Positions 1 to 10,376 of a DNA stretch of 64,000 bases are shown here, piece by piece (the first letter of the stretch is position 1; each line of letters starts with the position of its first letter). Below the pieces are notes generated by a model. The model worked only from the letters and a program-made list of their open reading frames with translations, was not told where the DNA came from and made no database searches. The stretch is taken from assembly GCF_000764305.2 (NCBI RefSeq), contig NW_025946499.1, positions 140,916 to 204,915 on the forward strand, written 5' to 3'. The position numbers were made by a program, and so were the translations under genes. This stretch comes from Hyalella azteca (Eukaryota > Arthropoda > Malacostraca > Amphipoda > Hyalellidae).

Positions 1-111
1 TGAAGATTTTAATCAAAATTTCAAGTAAATTACTTTTTTTTGTTGAAGTTGTTTCGCGGTCCAGCAGCATCATCAGGAAAAAACTTCGAAAACACGAAAA
101 TAATCAACAGA
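1..111. other. Sequence outside the left end of the inverted duplication
   Basis: These bases have no match beyond the outer end of the right arm. Homology between the arms begins near 112, where a stretch ending ATGCACGGAGATGATT pairs with the reverse complement of about 41,780-41,803. No gene, repeat or motif is visible here. The left limit of the window lies too close to say what flanks the palindrome. Confidence 0.6.
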
Positions 112-540
112 ACGAACAAATATGCACGGAGATGATTTAAAGTTAAAATTGTAATTTGAAAATACTGAATAACCTGGCAAAGTAACGTGAAAACTGGCCG
201 ATTAACAGTTGCAAGCGGATGAAAATTATACGTTTTGTTTACACAAGACTTTACATGAAAACATACGATTTCAAAATCCTCAAAATTTAATCAAGGAAGG
301 TGGAGGCAAAAATATTTTAAAATCGCTCTCTGGCACATGGACATCACGTTGTTCGGCATGATGACTAACAATAGAATGGGGTAACTTGACAGGCAGGTTT
401 CTAGTGCGAGAAATCCACCCCGGGTGTTCGGCAATTCTGATTAAATAGATCATATTCTGCCGTATGATGAAGCGTACTGCGCACAACTGGAATGAAAAAT
501 TGCAATGAAAAATAACATTTATTATACATCACATATTTTG

Positions 541-1051
541 TATTAGTACTTATATTATCAGTTTGCTTATGTCGCAAGTTCACAATGAATTTAAAAGCAA
601 AGCAAACGCCAAGCAAATTACCATATCGATATTGAAAACGTTTCAGAGTCCAGCTCCATCTTCAGTTCGACAATCAAAAAATAAATAAAATCATTTTATA
701 AGTCAAAATTCTAAGACAAACATAAAACCTAAACAAGACCTAGCATTATATCGAAAAACAGAACTCCATTGGAACAACCTAATCGTAGAGGGTCACGAAA
801 GGAATAAAACTTAGGAGAAAACACTATGGTCCGCCGTAAAAGCCTAGTGATTCACTATTTCCAGATTAAATGAACTAAACGCATTATTAAGACTTTTTCG
901 TTTTTAAGACGCTTTTCGTTTGAAGAAATATTGAAGATATTTGATTATCTTCAAGATCAAAATTCTCAAATCCGAGCAGCCAGAAATGGCACCGAGTATC
1001 CTGAAATCACTCTCAGATACAGCGCACTGTTCAGCACGGAAGCTCACGTCT
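541..1051. mobile_element. Left-only 511-bp block flanked by 8-bp direct repeat
   Basis: The block is bounded by ATATTTTG at 533-540 and at 1052-1059. The right arm carries a single copy of the motif, as CAAAAT AT at about 41,401-41,408, and no intervening sequence. An 8-bp target duplication would suit a hAT-like DNA element, but the block's ends (TATTAGTACTT and ACGTCT) are not inverted repeats and no transposase is present. The same pattern would arise if the right arm lost the block by microhomology-mediated deletion. The 80-codon ORF beginning at 931 crosses the block's edge and is unlikely to be a gene. Confidence 0.55.
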
Positions 1052-1059
1052 ATATTTTG

Positions 1060-1462
1060 CATTATCGCATGTTTCCAGACATTTCCATCTATGAAATGAA
1101 CCAGAATTACATTAACGAGAGCAAACTCTTCGCATGTTCCTTTTACACCTCAATTGAACTTCAAGCGAAATAAAATATAATGTCGATAAATTCCTTGTCG
1201 AATCCCATATGTAGATCCCCTTAGATAATTGTAAAAATTTTAATTTATACGAATTATTGATTGATGATCGCGTGAAATTTGCAATATTCTATGATTTAAT
1301 AGTCTGTGAATAACGAAGATGTAATTTGTTCGGAAGAAAATTAGCTTATTCAGTTAGGATTTAATATTCGTTATGCAAGGCTCAAGTCAATTTTCGAAGT
1401 TTCCTTAAAAAAATTTTTAGAATAATTTCATAAATTTACGTAACCATGCAGGTAACTCTTTG
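1060..1462. other. Arm sequence with no recognisable feature
   Basis: AT-rich sequence that aligns with about 41,005-41,395 in the right arm. I see no gene, array or element here. Confidence 0.6.
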
Positions 1463-1466
1463 CCAG

Positions 1467-1974
1467 TGTGAACGAATGAGAATCGTTCACGGTCTTTTTA
1501 GGCCTTTTTACCAATTTCAATTTTGTTTGAGCTAGGTAATATATTATTCTACATGTATGGGTTTTTTAGCGAGGCCGGTTAAGTAGCTTAGACTTCCGAC
1601 CCTTTCAGGGAAGATTGGTCTCAGAGAGAGATGACGAGGGCGATTCCTTTTATATGAGACAGCAGTTGTGTCCTGCTTGCCGATCGGTTAAGTTGCTGCT
1701 CTGACCTTCCTAGTGGTAGCTAGTGACTGCCGATCTGGCATGAAGCTTTTTGTCTCGCAGTGAGCCCTCTCCCTGACTGAGCTGATTAATTTTTTGGCCA
1801 GTGTCTGTGTCGCTCGTAACTGTGACCTTAACTGTAGAGTGCCCATTTTAAAGTGCTTATTTCTATTGGAATAAACTTTTGAAACTTCAGTGGTGCAACC
1901 ACTGAAACTTCGTGGCCAGCGTGCAACCTTAGGCGGCCATCCGTTAAAGCTTAGGTAGTGAACGTCCGGTCACA
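1467..1974 (+). mobile_element. Solo LTR of an LTR retrotransposon, with target duplication
   Basis: The element is 508 bp, begins TGTGAACG and ends GGTCACA, giving a terminal TGTGA/TCACA inverted repeat of the TG...CA kind typical of LTRs. It is flanked by CCAG at 1463-1466 and 1975-1978, a 4-bp target duplication as seen for many Ty3/gypsy elements. A TATATGA motif lies at 1651-1657 and an AATAAA signal at 1870-1875, consistent with promoter and polyadenylation sites in plus orientation. It is more GC-rich than its surroundings. No primer-binding site, polypurine tract or internal coding sequence adjoins it, so it is a solo LTR left by recombination between two LTRs. The matching point of the right arm (about 40,990-40,997) is an empty site reading TTGCCAATAATGATG on the complementary strand. 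Confidence 0.85.
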
Positions 1975-2042
1975 CCAGTAATGATATACGTAGATACTCA
2001 TATGAAATTCTATTTGGTTTTGCATGAATTCAAAATTCAAAA

Positions 2043-2077
2043 TTTGCTTTTGAATTTTGCAAAAATTCAAAAGCAAA
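2043..2077. other. Perfect 16-bp hairpin with 3-nt loop
   Basis: TTTGCTTTTGAATTTT is followed by GCA and its exact reverse complement. The right arm at about 40,870-40,900 has a diverged sequence that does not form this hairpin, so it arose or decayed after the arms separated. No function is evident. Confidence 0.7.
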
Positions 2078-2365
2078 GAAATTTTCCTCTGTAAATTCAT
2101 TTCATCTTCATAGGAAAGTTTATGAAACCAAAATGAATTTACCTAACGCTTTATTTGCTTACAAATTCTTGACTCGTAAGTTCATCAAACGCACGGCCGC
2201 TTTACCCTTTATGAAGTGAGCATAGCTCTGCAGACATCGTACGTCTGCAACTGTAGTGCAGGCTGCAGATGTAATAAGGAGCACAGCTGTGAGCTGTAAT
2301 TACAAGATGCATGTTCATTCATTTAAGGCTGCAACAGCTGCTGGCTGTGGTGTATTGCTGTCTCC

Positions 2366-2572
2366 CTGGAGCTGCAGTCTCCCTGGAGCTGCTGTCTCCC
2401 TGTAGCTGCAGTCTCCCTGGAGCTGCAGTCTCCCTGGAGCTGCTGCAATCTCCCTGGAGCTGCAGTCTCCCTGGAGCTGCAGTCTCCCTGGAGCTGCAGT
2501 CTCCTTGGAGCTGCAGTCTCCCTGGAACGGCAGTCTCCTTGGAGCTGCAGTCTCCCTAGAGCTGCAGTCGTC
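2366..2572. repeat. 17-bp minisatellite, left arm copy (about 12 units)
   Basis: The unit is CTCCCTGGAGCTGCAGT with a few variants. Since 17 is not a multiple of three, the array reads through all frames with a 17-residue period and yields a spurious 82-codon ORF rich in SLPGAAV. The matching array in the right arm (40,206-40,608) has about twice as many units. Confidence 0.9.
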
Positions 2573-2948
2573 CCCTAGACTGTTAGATAAAAATTTTAAA
2601 TATTTTAAACTAAAAAGAGTTTAAATAACAATGTCTGATGTGTGTCATCGGCTGCTTAGCATAAGAATCTAACTTTCATGTGCTTAGATAATTGTATGTA
2701 AAAAGCGTTTCAATTTCCGTAGATAATATCATTGTTATTCTGTGAAATTTTCTCGTTGTTAATTATTATTTTCACTCAAATATTTACAACACGCAAAACA
2801 CTTTTTTGTGAATCTCTACATTTTTCACAGCGTAGCACTTTACAGCGGAAAAAATATTGTTGGTTTACTAAGCTAACGATTAGTAAACCTTTCTACGGTC
2901 AAACAGTTTAAATTTTTTACATAAAAATCCTATTTAAAACGTCTGCAT
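2573..2948. other. Arm sequence with no recognisable feature
   Basis: AT-rich sequence matching about 39,875-40,200 in the right arm. Nothing else is recognised. Confidence 0.6.
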
Positions 2949-2962
2949 AACTAATTTATTTA

Positions 2963-3293
2963 TTTATTTTTTTTAAAAGGCCTCCCACACTCACCATTCC
3001 AACAAAAAAAAAGAATTGATTTTATTAATTAAAAACAGGGAATGGTTTCATGTCAATGATCAGGGCTTATGCAGGAGACGCACGTAGGACGTACTGGAGT
3101 TTAGGTAGAGCGAAACAATTCTCTAAAAGCGTAAATGCTTGATGACTATCAATTAATTTTAAACGCTCCACCATCCTCTCCAAGCCCTCCCGCCTCTCCC
3201 GGATAACGGCGGAGACGCCCTCCTCGTGGAGTGGGGCACCCAGTAAAAGTGACCTATGGGCGGGAACAACTTTTAGTGTTCCCAATTAGTGTG
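2963..3293 (-). pseudogene. 5'-truncated LINE fragment (reverse transcriptase C-terminal part)
   Basis: The insertion is flanked by a perfect 14-bp target duplication, AACTAATTTATTTA, at 2949-2962 and 3294-3307. On the minus strand it encodes about 73 residues ending in a stop at 3067. The motif pattern RERREGLERM, then LIDSHQAFTLLENCF, then ALPKLQYVLRASP matches the region after the catalytic reverse-transcriptase core in many invertebrate non-LTR elements. That family pattern comes from general knowledge and I did not run a search. After the stop comes a 3' untranslated stretch ending in an A-rich tail (T-rich on the plus strand, 2963-2974) next to the target duplication, as expected from target-primed reverse transcription. 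The 5' end is lost and no catalytic residues remain. The right arm has an uninterrupted site near 39,861-39,875. Confidence 0.82.
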
Positions 3294-3424
3294 AACTAAT
3301 TTATTTAAAAACAAGCAAACAATTATTTGGGATAATGACACATTTGTACATATACTTGGCTAAATAAAAATATTTTGCTCTTAAACCATTTCTTTTTTAT
3401 TTAGTTTCTGTTCCGGCCCTTGCT

Positions 3425-3765
3425 TTCGCAATAAGCATATCCATGCAAACATCATAAGATTATATCCCTCCATTCCTGTCCTAAATAAGAATCCTCCTTA
3501 AAATCTTTTAACTAATAATATCCATACAAAAATCGTAAAATTTTATCCTTTAATTCCTGCCCTAAATGTGAGCCGCATTAAAACCTTTTAACTAATAATA
3601 TCCATGCAAAGATAATAAGATTATATCCTTCCATTCCTGTCCTAAATGTGAAGCCTCATTAAAACCTTTAACCTAATAATATCCATACAAAAATCGTAAG
3701 ATTTTATCCTTTCATTACTGTCCTAAATTAGAACCCTCCTTATAATCTTTTAATTACCCGCGGTC
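3425..3765. repeat. 80-81-bp tandem array, left arm copy (about 4 units)
   Basis: Copies of TCCAT from the core TAATATCCATGCAAA fall at 3440, 3521, 3601 and 3682, a spacing of 80-81 bp. Each unit holds an ATCCTTCCATTCCTG-like core and a CATTAAAACCTTTTA-like join. The right arm has about five units at 39,335-39,745. Confidence 0.88.
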
Positions 3766-3830
3766 CACATCATTCAGCCGCGCCACAGATGGAAGTATCT
3801 ATGATACGCTGGCCACGGTTTGCACGCCTG
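3766..3830. repeat. Single left-arm copy of the unit expanded to 56-bp repeats in the right arm
   Basis: This stretch contains CGCGCCACAGATGGAAG, TATCTATGATACGC and TGGCCACGGTTTG once. The right arm carries about seven tandem units of the same sequence at 38,936-39,315. It is therefore probably the pre-expansion state, or a collapsed array. Confidence 0.85.
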
Positions 3831-5344
3831 CATAAAAGAATTTTATTGGCGTAGTAACGGCAAGCAAAACAAAAAAAGACATTTACTGCGTAATAATATG
3901 AAGGTATAAACTTTCAGTAACGCAATAACAGCAGCGTGGATTGCGCCAGAGTGTGGCTACTGGCGCGTGTTGATTACACGCGCCGAATGTAGCGTGAATG
4001 TAACGATGTATGTTTGGTGTTCACACTCTGAATTTGTCGTGAATGCCGTGATGAAGGTACGGTGATTAGACTCCAATTGTGTCATAAATTTTGTTAATAA
4101 TATGTTGTGTTTAAACACTTATGTGTCCAAAATGTCGTTATACGCGTGTAGCAACATCATATTATTTAAAATTCTGAACATCTCTAGTGAATGTCAGGTC
4201 ATGCAAGAACTTTGTTGTAGCATTATATTCGCTCCTGAACCTTACGAGAATGTTGCTCTTGGAAATTTTATGCAGAATATTAAATTTCACGTTAATGAAG
4301 CCATGAAGAATGCATGAATGTTAGGTCAGAGATGCCTTTCGTATAACATGGTTGATATCCGAACCAGTTTTTTTATAACGAGTTCAATCTCATGCTCTCT
4401 AATTATATTAACATATTACACCAATTTCGAATCTAGGTTTCGTTTAAAAAATCTTCGGCGAAGTGATTGCTTCATAAATGCAGTGAATAATTTGCGGAAT
4501 TTCATAATTTTGGCATTCTCATGCTCACAAATTTCTTTCATATTTTCCATCTGAAAAACATCATAAAAGGTAGTTGGTGGATAAATTTACAAAATATTTA
4601 CATTCTCAGCCGCAACCTGCAAGATAGATTTTCCAAACGAAGAAAATTATTAGAAATAAAGAAATTTTAAATTCACAGCCGAATGCAAATTAATTTCGTT
4701 TATAGTACCTAATTCGAAATTGAGACTAAGCAAGTTAAGAGAGTCAAAAAATTGAAATTTAAGGAATATACAGGTCTATATTAATTTCTAGACCAGTTTC
4801 TTTTCATTTTTGAAATAGGGCTAATGTTTTATTAAACGTGTTAACAGTATAACAAATATTTTACTAAACATGCTTGTAGATAAATATATTTTATGATATC
4901 ACAACATCTTGGATTTATCCTTATTTCAAAGCAGCGTCGTCTAAGAGCTTAAGATTTTATCTAGCGTGAGCGATCGCACGACTTTAGGTCTCCACTTTAG
5001 ATTACACGCAAATTTTTCTTGACTGCGTCGCGGGACACGGTTTTTCGGTAGCTATTTCAATTTAAAACTTAGATATTTTTTGTTCATTTACTATCTCGTA
5101 CAATTTCTTTCTAACCCCACTCATTTATTATACCAATACTTAGAAATTTAATCTTATTTTCTGTTTTTTTTTTATCACGCATCAGGTTGCTAAATTAAGT
5201 TTATATTAATGTACTGCATATCGTTTTTTTTCTTGTGACCTCCACTTCAAAAAACGTAATTTTCCCCTTTATTTTCTGGTGATTCAGGGAAGCTGAAGCA
5301 AATTTTACTAGCAGATTACATCAGGAATTATTGCGGTGAGCGGC
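3831..5344. other. Arm sequence with small non-conserved ORFs
   Basis: AT-rich sequence matching about 37,320-38,930. It contains ORFs of 71 and 78 codons at 4102-4317 and 4318-4554. Their right-arm counterparts are broken by frameshifts, for example one around the shared ending NFM.NIKF..NE.MKNA. I therefore do not call them genes. Confidence 0.6.
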
Positions 5345-5612
5345 TTAAGAAATGCAGCTGATCGTATCAGGGATGCAGCTGATCGTATCAGGGATGCAGC
5401 TGATCGTATCAGAGATGCAGCTGCTCGTATCAGGGATGCAGCTGATCGTATCAGGGATGCAGCTGATCGTATCAGAGATGCAGCTGCTCGTATCAGGGAT
5501 GCAGCTGATTGTATCAGGGATGCAGCTGATCGTATCAGGGATGCAGCTGATCGTATCAGGGATGCAGCTGATCGTATCAGGGATGCAGCTGATCGTATCA
5601 GGGATGCAGCTG
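5345..5612. repeat. 21-bp minisatellite running into an assembly gap
   Basis: About 12-13 units of GATGCAGCTGATCGTATCAGG occur before the Ns. Each unit contains CAGCTG and the near-palindrome TGATCGTATCA. Twenty-one is a multiple of three, so the plus strand reads as DAADRIR repeats and other frames stay open too, producing long spurious ORFs that continue through the gap. The right-arm counterpart (37,155-37,316) has mostly 19-bp units with a TTTAATACGAG variant. Confidence 0.92.
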
Positions 5613-6308
5613 NNNNNNNNNNNNNNNNNNNNNNNNNNNNNNNNNNNNNNNNNNNNNNNNNNNNNNNNNNNNNNNNNNNNNNNNNNNNNNNNNNNNNNNN
5701 NNNNNNNNNNNNNNNNNNNNNNNNNNNNNNNNNNNNNNNNNNNNNNNNNNNNNNNNNNNNNNNNNNNNNNNNNNNNNNNNNNNNNNNNNNNNNNNNNNNN
5801 NNNNNNNNNNNNNNNNNNNNNNNNNNNNNNNNNNNNNNNNNNNNNNNNNNNNNNNNNNNNNNNNNNNNNNNNNNNNNNNNNNNNNNNNNNNNNNNNNNNN
5901 NNNNNNNNNNNNNNNNNNNNNNNNNNNNNNNNNNNNNNNNNNNNNNNNNNNNNNNNNNNNNNNNNNNNNNNNNNNNNNNNNNNNNNNNNNNNNNNNNNNN
6001 NNNNNNNNNNNNNNNNNNNNNNNNNNNNNNNNNNNNNNNNNNNNNNNNNNNNNNNNNNNNNNNNNNNNNNNNNNNNNNNNNNNNNNNNNNNNNNNNNNNN
6101 NNNNNNNNNNNNNNNNNNNNNNNNNNNNNNNNNNNNNNNNNNNNNNNNNNNNNNNNNNNNNNNNNNNNNNNNNNNNNNNNNNNNNNNNNNNNNNNNNNNN
6201 NNNNNNNNNNNNNNNNNNNNNNNNNNNNNNNNNNNNNNNNNNNNNNNNNNNNNNNNNNNNNNNNNNNNNNNNNNNNNNNNNNNNNNNNNNNNNNNNNNNN
6301 NNNNNNNN
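5613..6308. other. Assembly gap (696 Ns)
   Basis: A run of unknown bases that begins inside the 21-bp array. The matching interval in the right arm, from its satellite near 37,155 down to about 36,162, is roughly 1 kb of real sequence, so the gap size here is probably only an estimate. Confidence 0.97.
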
Positions 6309-6309
6309 G

Positions 6310-6356
6310 CCCCCAGCAGTTTCGTTCAGTGCTGCCACTGTCTCTTATACACATCT
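6310..6356. other. Chimeric fragment with Nextera/Tn5 mosaic-end adapter
   Basis: Bases 6338-6356 read CTGTCTCTTATACACATCT, the standard Illumina Nextera transposase adapter (Tn5 mosaic end). The 29 bases before it (6310-6338) are identical to 9447-9475 and are absent at the matching right-arm position. Arm homology resumes right after the adapter, with ATATTAAGACTAAGCAAGC matching about 36,140-36,161. A short insert read through into its adapter was evidently used at the gap edge. Minus-strand translation across it begins MCIRDS, a familiar signature of this contamination. Confidence 0.97.
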
Positions 6357-6376
6357 ATATTAAGACTAAGCAAGCG

Positions 6377-7790
6377 TCTTCTAAGATGTTCCTGTTGAGT
6401 CTTATTTCCATGGGCGCAATTCAGTTGCGCTTCAAAATAAAACTTGCAAGATTCAGCCACCAGCCAAGTGCCCCCAAGGCGTCAAGGCTTTTAAGTTACT
6501 GCAGCTAGCGCTGAAAAGCTCGCTTTATTCCGACTTTATTGTTAGTGGCATCAAGGGAAGGCAGGCTTTGTCTCTCTCAGATCTACCCTCAGGAGGTCGG
6601 AATGTGGAGGGTAATTTTGATTTTCATATCTTGGATTGTGATATCTTGTAGTACTCTGATTTTACTATCTTGACTTATGACATATTTGAACTCTCTAATT
6701 ATAATATCTTAGATTGCGATATTTTAGAATACCTTGATTGTATTATCATAGATTGCTACATCGTTGAAGAATCTACTTATAATATATTGATATGCGATAT
6801 ATTGAAATTTTGTAATATGTTATCTTTGATCATATTCTAAAAATCAATCGAAACCAAAGTCTATTTATACGGTGAAGCCTGCTTTTTTTCTACTCATATT
6901 TGCTCCACTAGGGTTGAAGTTTCGGTGTGCCATGTAATTTGGTTGGGAAATAATAATTTACAATTTGGGAAACTATACTGTTAACAAACCTAACAAAAGA
7001 AAATTTAATGACCTTTCTAATGAATATATTGGTTTGAATGTAAGGGTTAGGTAAGTAGAATTAAATATTTGTTTGCATGATTTTAAGATTGTCATGTTTA
7101 TAATATATTGAAATGATGAAACAAGAAGGAAAATATAGCGATTATGCGCGATCTAATTACGCGTTGATGTTTCATATTATATTTATTTTAATGCTTTCTT
7201 TGTTTTATTCATGTCTTTATTATTTTATTTTATAACATATACGACGAGCGGACGAGCGGAATGTATAACCTAGAAAAAATAATAACTTTCACGGACAACC
7301 GGGAGGCAAATAAGATGTAAAAATTCATATAATTATGGCTTCAATTGGGGAAAAATTATCAATGATAATTGAGAACAACCAGCTCGATGAAATAAGGTCT
7401 ATGATTTGTGTTTTTTATTCGAATTATTGAAATAGAGGCTCACGACACCCCTGCACAAAATTAAATGAAAAAAAATCAATGAAAAAAAAGCTCATGACTT
7501 ACCCCCACCTGCACAAAATTTACCTTCGCAGCACAGCATATGCATCTAACCGGCATTTAAAAATATAATTTTGTTGCCTGAGGCTTCATCTGATTTAAAC
7601 TGAATTAATTTTGTCATGAATTGTTTTGCCAGCGTCGAGTCACGAGCAGTTTTAGTCTCAGCGACTGATATGGAAATGTTGTGCCTTCAAATATAGCTTT
7701 GATAAACGTCGCGCTCCGTGACGAAACATAGCGTTCATTTTTCCCGTCTGAATCTGGGTCTGCATCAACGTGTTGATGTTGTTTGTTGAA
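6377..7790. other. Arm sequence, mostly featureless; about 95 bp left-only at its start
   Basis: Bases of about 6377-6472 have no counterpart in the right arm. The rest aligns with about 34,810-36,060. A loose periodic motif GATATCTTG/GATATTTTAG runs from about 6625 to 6840, and the right arm holds an extra 80-bp duplication of part of it. No gene is recognised. Confidence 0.6.
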
Positions 7791-7885
7791 TTTCTAAAGC
7801 AGCGCGAATTTTTATTAAAGGAAGTTGAATTTCCACTGCATTGCGAATTATTATTTAAAGAACTCGTATGTTCGTTGAAGGAATG
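7791..7885. repeat. 39-bp tandem repeat, left arm copy (about 2 units)
   Basis: The core GCGCGAATTTTTATTAAAGG plus a GGAATTCAAC-like spacer appears about twice. The right arm has six units at 34,539-34,770. Confidence 0.75.
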
Positions 7886-8923
7886 ATGTCGTATTTATAC
7901 TCAGCATTGCAGCTTAAATTCTGATAAAAGGAATTCGTGTGTGAGGCAAATGTTGTTGAAATAATATTCTTTTGTTGTAACCGTTATTAGAGGGGAATTA
8001 GGATATGATGTGCTGGAGTAAGTTTGTAACCTTTATTTTTTATCGAATTCCCGACTTTTCAGTGGGTGAATGCACGATCATACGAAACAAATAGCTGAAG
8101 TTATCAAGAGATACTTGATTTATATCGATTTGAGACTCCATTCTTACGTTACAGGGGCCATTGCCTGCTGCATATTGTGTTGTTATTACAAAATTTTGTG
8201 GATGTGTCAGTATGGTGAGTGACATTGTTCAAATTATCGGTGCATTTTTAATCAAAATAATTAATAAATGCCGCATAAAATTCAAAATTTTTTCCTTAGA
8301 ATTTAACGCTACAATTATCATCAAATGTAATCATCGTGTAAACATAGGATGATAACTCACTGCTTTTCGCAACTCTATTTTTTGTGAAGCAAGGCTGCAA
8401 TGTTTGAGGTATTCATTTTCAAGTAATTCTGGGGCCAGCGTACGCAAAAGTCATCCACTTACCATATAATAATAACTAACTAGTAACATAACATGAAAAA
8501 TGTTTGTTTAAACTGAATTAATATGGACCTAGATTTAAAAAAACAATTTCTGATATAACTGTCTCGGTACATGTCGATTGTCAAGTGTTATTCTTCTGTC
8601 AAACATTGATGATAAACCTATATAAATAAATTTATATAGATTTATTATATATGTAAATATAATGCATATTATTAAATAAATATAATATATAATAAATAAC
8701 AATAAATCTATAATAAATCTATAGTTGTGAATGACATGCCAACTGCCACACTCTCGTGTTTAATGTAAAACTAAATGAACCTTGTTATGATTTATGAGAT
8801 GAAAAAATGTTTAATATTCTTCAACAATTATTTATAATGTAGGTAAAATCTGCCAACTAGAGTAGGATATCAACATCATAATTTTCTCTGCATAACCTGT
8901 ATTACGGATCTAATTTGATTGTA
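7886..8923. other. Arm sequence with no recognisable gene
   Basis: Aligned with about 33,490-34,500 of the right arm. It includes an AT-rich microsatellite-like stretch (TATAAT and AATAAATCTATA motifs) at about 8610-8730. Nothing else is supported. Confidence 0.6.
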
Positions 8924-10376
8924 TGAGACATCGTGGGATGTAAGATGGTTTAGTTTATTGTAGTTTATTGATATTGATATTAAAATGTAGGGGGCACTGG
9001 GATATTCTGGTTTAGTCAACCCACACATTGTGATCACTAATACTTGTCCCACTCGTGAACTATAAAAGGGAATGTTTTGCGTCATATCCATAAATGATTA
9101 AGTTATATATATAGCTTCCAGAACTATGTTACTGGCATTATTCTTCAGTTAACTAAGATCAATCCCAATATTCTAAAATCTATATTCATTAATTGCAGGC
9201 ATTCACTTCTTGTTAACCGCGTGCGGTGCAGCGGCGGCGCTCCAACGCTCTCGACGTTCTCGGGAAGTTTGCCGCTGCTTCGAGGTGCGATTGAGGCAAC
9301 GCAGCTCGAAACTATCACGATCAATATAATTAACTTCAATTCGTTGTCGTGCGTTTCTTTCCACCCCCACTCGATTGCGTTTTCAAGAGGTAGTGGTCAA
9401 GGAAGTTCCCAACCAAAGCGTGACGTGCCAGATCTGTAGCCATTTACCCCCAGCAGTTTCGTTCAGTGCTGCCACAAAAAATATACAAATGAATTTAAAA
9501 TCATAAATATCCATAATGGTTACAATATTTGTTTATAGATCTATTATATTTATAAAATTTGTTATCTGTTTAGTTTCTCCATTTATATTAAATATATCTA
9601 TCAATCTATCAATTCATCCATTTTGGACAAGTAATATAGTTTTAGTTCGACTATCATTTGGTAATATGGAGGGCACAGCCCATCTATCAATTGACCAAGA
9701 TATAGCAAGCCAGCATGCAATATATTAAATTTCTTCTATTATCTATCAAAATTAAATATCCATTATTGTGTACTTAATAAAATTAAATATCTATTATATA
9801 ATTATTTAAATTAAATATGAGCAACACTTTTTTTTTTGTTTGAGGTCAGAGGGCAGAGTTTAGCTGTCAGTGTCAGAAACTGTCTGGCACACACCCGCAC
9901 GACTAAGTGGTACCGAGGACTTACATTTCACAAAAGGCTGAAGTTGGTGCAGTCGGCTAAAGCAGCCGACTCGACTCGACTCGACGAGATCAAGACTCGA
10001 CTCACCGAACTAATAACTCAGGAGAACATGCGGACGTGGAGATCTTAGCACCTCATGACTCCCATCACATGTGACGACGAATCAGTTCCGAAACTCCGGT
10101 CATAGCTTCCTGGGTAACACTGATAATAAATCGACAGCCGAAATAGCTAGGGCTGGTCACAGGATGAGGTGCTAGAGAAGACTGTAGATGGTTAGCCGAT
10201 TGACTTGAAGTTTGGTTCCATTCAAAGGGAATCCCGAAACTGCAAGCCTCTAATACCTCAAAATCGCTAAGGTGGTGCCAGGCAATTATTGTAGCTTAAA
10301 TGTAACTCGGGACTGAAATGTATTATGAATGCTTAAATTTAACTATTAACGAGAACCTTAGAAACTATACTATTTT
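8924..10376. other. Left-specific 1.45-kb block at the arm-exchange locus
   Basis: Homology to the right arm stops after GGATCTAATTTG and resumes at AAAATTACCC. The right arm holds an unrelated 1.29-kb block here (32,199-33,487). The left block has a GC-rich core (about 9200-9475), an AT-rich middle (about 9480-9830) and a second more GC-rich section (about 9840-10,330) with an ACTCG-type microsatellite at about 9968-9992. Short ORFs begin with non-ATG codons and are not convincing. It may be a degraded mobile element, but I see no terminal repeats or coding domain. Confidence 0.6.

Noticed and set aside
541..1051. hAT transposon
   Set aside because: The 8-bp flanking repeat fits, but no terminal inverted repeats or transposase are visible, and a deletion in the right arm explains the data equally well.
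5308..6508. Long ORFs of 246-390 codons on both strands
   Set aside because: They run through 696 Ns, a 21-bp satellite and a Nextera adapter. The apparent peptides are repeats, unknown residues or adapter translation.
9145..9339. Minus-strand ORF resembling a signal peptide (KLIILIVIVSSCVASIAP)
   Set aside because: It begins at TTG rather than ATG, lies in a block missing from the other arm, and has no support for splicing or homology.
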